Source: Mycolicibacterium flavescens
GTDB taxonomy: Bacteria > Actinomycetota > Actinomycetes > Mycobacteriales > Mycobacteriaceae
DNA length: 64,000 bases
Direction of reading: 5' to 3'
NCBI RefSeq assembly: GCF_001722335.1
Contig: NZ_MIHA01000007.1
Span: 186,001 to 250,000 of the forward strand
In this document: positions 60,679 to 64,000 of the stretch, one piece after another
Layout of the letters: each line of letters begins with the position of its first letter
Numbering within the stretch: position 1 is the first letter of the stretch
Program-made: the position numbers and the translations under genes
Notes under the pieces: model-generated
The model's input: the letters and a program-made list of their open reading frames with translations, nothing else
Told to the model about the DNA's origin: nothing
The model's database searches: none

Positions 60679-61669
60679 GCGCCACCATGTCGACATCGCC
60701 TCCAAGGCTGAAGTAGCTGAAGCCGAACCGCTCTCGCCGCTCCAGCAGCCGCTCCACGCAACCCTCGATGCTGCCCACGAGGACCGCTGGCGAATCAGCC
60801 ATCGCGGCCTCATCCGCTGCCAGCGAGTCGGCAAAGCTCGAAACGGACCTGCTCGCCGCGCGCGGCGAGTCGGTGACATGCACCAGATACGCCGAGTGTT
60901 GCAGCTCAGGGCCATCGCACGGCCGACCCGCGGCCTGCCACGCTCCCCGCACCCACTCCACCTTCTCGGCGATCCGGTCGGCGCGGAGGTCGGCGGCAGC
61001 GTCCGCGTCCGGCCGAGCGCCTCGGAGGCGCGCATGAACGCCGACGATGTCGGCTACCCGACCCGCCAACTCCAGGGCACGCCGGCCGCCGCCGCCGAGC
61101 ATCATCGGTGGCCGGGGCTGCTGGACTGGGGCGGGCAACCCGACGAGCGCACTGATTTGATAATGGCTTCCGTTGAATTCCAGCGGCTCCGGACGAAACA
61201 ACCCGTCAATGACGGTCACCGCTTCTTCGAGGCGGGCGAGACGGACCGACGCAGGATCGAACGGGTAGCCGGCAGCCTGGTAGTCAGATTCCATCCAACC
61301 GGCCCCGAGCCCGATCTCCACCCTGCCGCCGCTCAGTACATCGAGCGTCGCGAACGCCTTGTGGAGAGGAACAGGGTGTCGGAAATCGTTGCCCAAGACC
61401 AGAGTCAGCAAGCGGATGTGGCTGGTCACCTCTGCCGCGGCAGTCAGTGCGGTGAGCGGATCCATGACCCAGCCGGCGGTGAGGTGGTCCGAGATCGATA
61501 AGGTCGAGAATCCCAGGTCCTCGATGCGCCGGATCGAATCACGCCATGTGCTCACCGAACCTTCGAGCCGGGGCATCGGCGCGATGAATCGGAATGGTCG
61601 CAGCCCGGTCGCCAACCGAGGTAGCTCGAAAGACTCATACGTGTACTGCGATTCGGCGCATCGAGTCAT
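60650..61669 (-). CDS. F420-dependent LLM-class oxidoreductase in the exopolysaccharide locus
   Basis: This 339-residue luciferase-like protein has the LLM core: PFRFIAPMPRLEGSVSTWRDSIRRIEDLGFSTLSISDH, VLGNDFRHPVPLHKAFATLDVLSGGRVEIGLGAGWMESDYQAAG and MMLGGGGRRALELAGRVADIVGVHA. F420-using relatives of this subtype are common in mycobacteria; the substrate is unknown. An oxidoreductase of this class within a polysaccharide cluster is unusual. ATG61669 overlaps the epimerase gene by 35 bp; the frame is open further upstream but over the epimerase gene. Confidence 0.82.
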   Translation of the reverse strand: MTRCAESQYTYESFELPRLATGLRPFRFIAPMPRLEGSVSTWRDSIRRIEDLGFSTLSISDHLTAGWVMDPLTALTAAAEVTSHIRLLTLVLGNDFRHPVPLHKAFATLDVLSGGRVEIGLGAGWMESDYQAAGYPFDPASVRLARLEEAVTVIDGLFRPEPLEFNGSHYQISALVGLPAPVQQPRPPMMLGGGGRRALELAGRVADIVGVHARLRGARPDADAAADLRADRIAEKVEWVRGAWQAAGRPCDGPELQHSAYLVHVTDSPRAASRSVSSFADSLAADEAAMADSPAVLVGSIEGCVERLLERRERFGFSYFSLGGDVDMVAPIVARLAGT

Positions 61670-62675
61670 CGACAACGCCCTCCTCCCGTAGCCCTTCCAG
61701 GTACGCCAGCCGGGTGAAGCGGTTGAAGAAGTCGTCGGCGATGAGCCCGTTCCTGTTGTACTCCGTGTACAGTTCGGCCGCACCGGCCTGGACGGACCAC
61801 TCGGCATTGAAGCCGAGTTCCGCGCGTGCCCGGGAGAAATCAACTCGGTAGGAGCGGGGATCTGCACCTCGTTCGCCCGTGATGACGAGCCTTGATCCGG
61901 GCACGACATCCACCACCGCTTGTGCGATTTCCGCCACCGTCAGGTTGTTGCACTCGGTGCCGACGTTGTAGGCCCTGCAGTAAATCACCTCCACTGGCGC
62001 GACCAGACAGGTCGCAAATGCCGAGGCGATGTCACGCGCATGAACCAGGGGCCGCCAGGGAGTACCGTCGGAAAGCACTCGCACTTCGCCGGTGAGTACT
62101 GCCCGACCGACGAGATCGTTGAGCACGATATCTGCCCGTAGCCGCGGTGAGAATCCGAACGCCGTTGCGTTGCGCAAGAACACCGGCGCGAAGCCGCCAT
62201 CAGCGATAGCCGCGACATCCGCCTCAACGCGGACCTTGCTCTCTGCGTACGGGGTGAGCGGCCGAAGCGGCGCATCCTCGGAGACCAGATGTTCGCCGGC
62301 CGCACCATAGACCGAGCATGTCGACGCATAGAGGAAGCGAGCCACCCCGGCTTCCTTGGCCAGTCGGGCCAACCGAACCGACGCGTGATGATTGATCTCG
62401 TAGGTGGTTTCCGGTGCCAGCGCCCCCAGTGGATCGTTCGACAGCGCGGCAAGATGGATCACGGCGTCGAATCCGATCAGCTGATCGACCGTCACGTCCC
62501 GGAGGTCGAGGGAACGCCCGTCACCAACTCCGGGGGGGTCATCGGGTACGGCACCCAAGATACACGCGGCAAAGTAGCCGGAATCGAGACCGAAGACCTC
62601 GTGACCGGATTCGCGAAGTATCGGCGCCATGACAGTGCCTAGGTAACCTTGGTGTCCGGTCACGAGTACGCGCAT
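61635..62675 (-). CDS. NAD-dependent sugar epimerase/dehydratase
   Basis: This 346-residue extended SDR has the nucleotide loop TGHQGYLG (6-13), YASTCSVYG with the catalytic Ser/Thr (about 117-124), and Tyr143-Lys147 (YAESK). LRNATAFGFSPRLRADIVLNDL and VHARDIASAF are typical of UDP-glucose 4-epimerase-like enzymes acting on nucleotide sugars; the substrate could also be a dTDP- or GDP-sugar. It lies 47 bp after the partial FAD gene and overlaps the LLM gene, so the three form an operon that enters from beyond the window. Confidence 0.88.
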   Translation of the reverse strand: MRVLVTGHQGYLGTVMAPILRESGHEVFGLDSGYFAACILGAVPDDPPGVGDGRSLDLRDVTVDQLIGFDAVIHLAALSNDPLGALAPETTYEINHHASVRLARLAKEAGVARFLYASTCSVYGAAGEHLVSEDAPLRPLTPYAESKVRVEADVAAIADGGFAPVFLRNATAFGFSPRLRADIVLNDLVGRAVLTGEVRVLSDGTPWRPLVHARDIASAFATCLVAPVEVIYCRAYNVGTECNNLTVAEIAQAVVDVVPGSRLVITGERGADPRSYRVDFSRARAELGFNAEWSVQAGAAELYTEYNRNGLIADDFFNRFTRLAYLEGLREEGVVDDSMRRIAVHV

Positions 62676-62722
62676 GTGATGAAACTCCTGATCCTCTTAA
62701 AACGTTGTCGGCGTACGCTGTC

Positions 62723-64000
62723 TCAAGCCTGGCCCGCGGACTCCAGGTACGGGATCCTTGGCTGTCGAGCGGTCCTGGCCTCGCCGAGCGCCGCCTCGGC
62801 AGCGCGTTCGCCGCTCAGGAAGGATTCGTCGGTCCAGAGGTGGTTCCACTCTCCATAGCGGCCGCACCTGTGAATACCGATCTGGTCGAGGAATTCCTCG
62901 ATCGTGGCGAGGGCCGCCGTCCGGTCGTGGTCATAGATTACGTTCGCATATCGGGCGACCACCGCCTCTGACGCCAGGACCATGTCGCCGCCCTTCAGGA
63001 TGCCCATCGAGCGCAGATGCGCCACAGTCGGCGCGATGAGGGCCTCAGGACATGTGGTCAGCGGTCGGTATTTGTCCGAGAAGTACCATTCGACTTGAAT
63101 CGCACTCGCACCGTCGGGCACGACCCGGGGTGAAAGGCGGTGAGGGAAGCTGATGCGCGAGAAGGGAATATCCGCGTCGTAAACGTAGCGGATATGCGTT
63201 TGGCCGCCGATGCCGGGCCGATCGATGCCGAGGTTGACGAGTACAACCGATGAGAACGCGAGCCGCCTCGAAGCATCGAGCACCTCGTCGGGCACGCCGT
63301 CGATCCGTGGTATCAGCTCAGGCAGCGGAATGGAAGAGATCAACTCTGCATATGCAGCGGTGTGGCCGTTCGCAAAACGGAGTGTCCTGGCACGCGGGTC
63401 TATCCGGACGACTTCGTGATCGAGACGCACATCCGCACGCTTGACCCAGGATGTCAGGTAGGACTGATAACCGCCGTACGTCGGATACCGGAAGTGAGTG
63501 ACGTAGTGCAGGTTACGGATAGGAGCCGTCGAAACCGCGCCGCGCAGTGCCTCCTCGAGTGAAGGCCGGTACATGCGAGGGCCCAACCAGTCGGTCGTCA
63601 GGTTGGCCATCGAGGTCGTGTGATACTTCTGCCCGTAGGTGATGGGAAATGTCTCGGCGAAGGTGTCCCCGTACGACCGGCGCAGCCATGACTCGTAGTC
63701 CCGGGGCGGCGACTCATCCGAAACCTCGGTGGACACGGCCACCATGTCCAAGAGAATCCGCACGATCAACTCAGGCGGCAACCCGTGGAGATTCACCTGA
63801 AGCGGATGTGTCAGAATCCGCCCCTGCCAATAGCTGTCGAGTGCGATCCCGACATCCTCGTAGTGGCCGTCGACCGCGTCGGCAAGAATCCGCTGGACCC
63901 TCTCGTCCGTGGCGAATGACACATGGGGCCCTTGATCAAAGATGAAGCCCCCGGCCAGAACATGGCTCGCGGTGTGGCCACCGAAGTGGGCGTTCCGGTC
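62723..64000 (-). CDS. FAD-dependent amine-oxidase/UDP-galactopyranose mutase-like protein, partial
   Basis: The reading frame continues to the window edge: the 26 codons between 63923 and 64000 read NAHFGGHTASHVLAGGFIFDQGPHVSF, the start of a protoporphyrinogen oxidase/desaturase-like FAD domain, with the GxGxxG loop further out. The visible 425 residues hold GPHVSF, ITYGQKYHTTSMANLTTDWLGPRMYRPSLEEALRG, then VRLDHEVVRIDPRARTLRFANGHTAAYAELISSIPLPEL and a C-terminal HLWTDESFLSGERAAEAALGEA where FAD is bound. In polysaccharide loci such genes act as mutases, dehydrogenases or amine oxidases on sugars; the substrate is not clear. Confidence 0.8.
   Translation of the reverse strand, partial: DRNAHFGGHTASHVLAGGFIFDQGPHVSFATDERVQRILADAVDGHYEDVGIALDSYWQGRILTHPLQVNLHGLPPELIVRILLDMVAVSTEVSDESPPRDYESWLRRSYGDTFAETFPITYGQKYHTTSMANLTTDWLGPRMYRPSLEEALRGAVSTAPIRNLHYVTHFRYPTYGGYQSYLTSWVKRADVRLDHEVVRIDPRARTLRFANGHTAAYAELISSIPLPELIPRIDGVPDEVLDASRRLAFSSVVLVNLGIDRPGIGGQTHIRYVYDADIPFSRISFPHRLSPRVVPDGASAIQVEWYFSDKYRPLTTCPEALIAPTVAHLRSMGILKGGDMVLASEAVVARYANVIYDHDRTAALATIEEFLDQIGIHRCGRYGEWNHLWTDESFLSGERAAEAALGEARTARQPRIPYLESAGQA

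Overview
This window is high-GC DNA from a mycobacterium, most likely a fast-growing Mycolicibacterium. The gene content and order match the KstR-controlled cholesterol locus of M. tuberculosis (about Rv3515c to Rv3538) and of M. smegmatis. GTG starts and 1-4 bp start/stop overlaps are frequent, and mycobacterial families such as LpqN, MPT63-like and hemophore proteins are present. I saw no tRNA, rRNA, insertion sequence or CRISPR array.

Region 1 (1-4.4 kb) holds a truncated acyl-CoA ligase end, an HtrA-like lipoprotein protease, an AI-2E-type permease, an LpqN-type lipoprotein and a nitronate monooxygenase.

Region 2 (4.4-24.3 kb) is sterol side-chain and ring catabolism: fadD19, echA19, cyp142, a decarboxylase-fold protein, two F420-type LLM oxidoreductases, a DUF35 protein with ltp4 and ltp3, kshA and its small partner gene, and a KstR-headed operon of sulfotransferase, SDR and DUF1214-like protein. 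Perfect TnnAACnnGTTnnA operators lie at 6078, 11950, 18822 and 24330. FadD19 activates the side chain, EchA19 hydrates it, Ltp3/Ltp4 cleave C24-branched chains, CYP142 oxidises the terminal carbon, and KshA together with KstD opens ring B.

Region 3 (24.4-35.2 kb) interrupts the catabolic genes. It carries an IclR regulator, a SARP-STAND regulator, small secreted proteins, a hemophore, a RecQ helicase with a phosphoribosyltransferase-like tail, a formamidase operon, DedA and a hemolysin III protein.

Region 4 (35.3-40.7 kb) completes the sterol set: hsaF-hsaG-hsaE (end of the ring meta-cleavage pathway), and divergently kstD and a MaoC-type hydratase (Rv3538/ChsH3-like), sharing the fifth KstR operator at 38168.

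Region 5 (40.9-43.7 kb) has an MPT63-family protein with a repeat tail and two uncharacterised envelope proteins.

Region 6 (43.7-64.0 kb, running off the window) is a Wzx/Wzy-style exopolysaccharide locus, unusual for mycobacteria. It has two chain-length (Wzz-like) proteins whose kinase-like domains have lost the Walker A motif, a Wzy-like polymerase, two SGNH proteins (one without the catalytic serine), a Tat-exported beta-helix protein, a stand-alone flippase, a second flippase fused to a Wzz-like domain, acyltransferases, GDP-fucose synthase, a glycosyltransferase, a C-methyltransferase, an LLM oxidoreductase, an epimerase and a partial FAD-dependent mutase/oxidase. Its forward operon starts behind a consensus promoter and a leader of about 215 nt. 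This locus is the best candidate for an undescribed system in the window.
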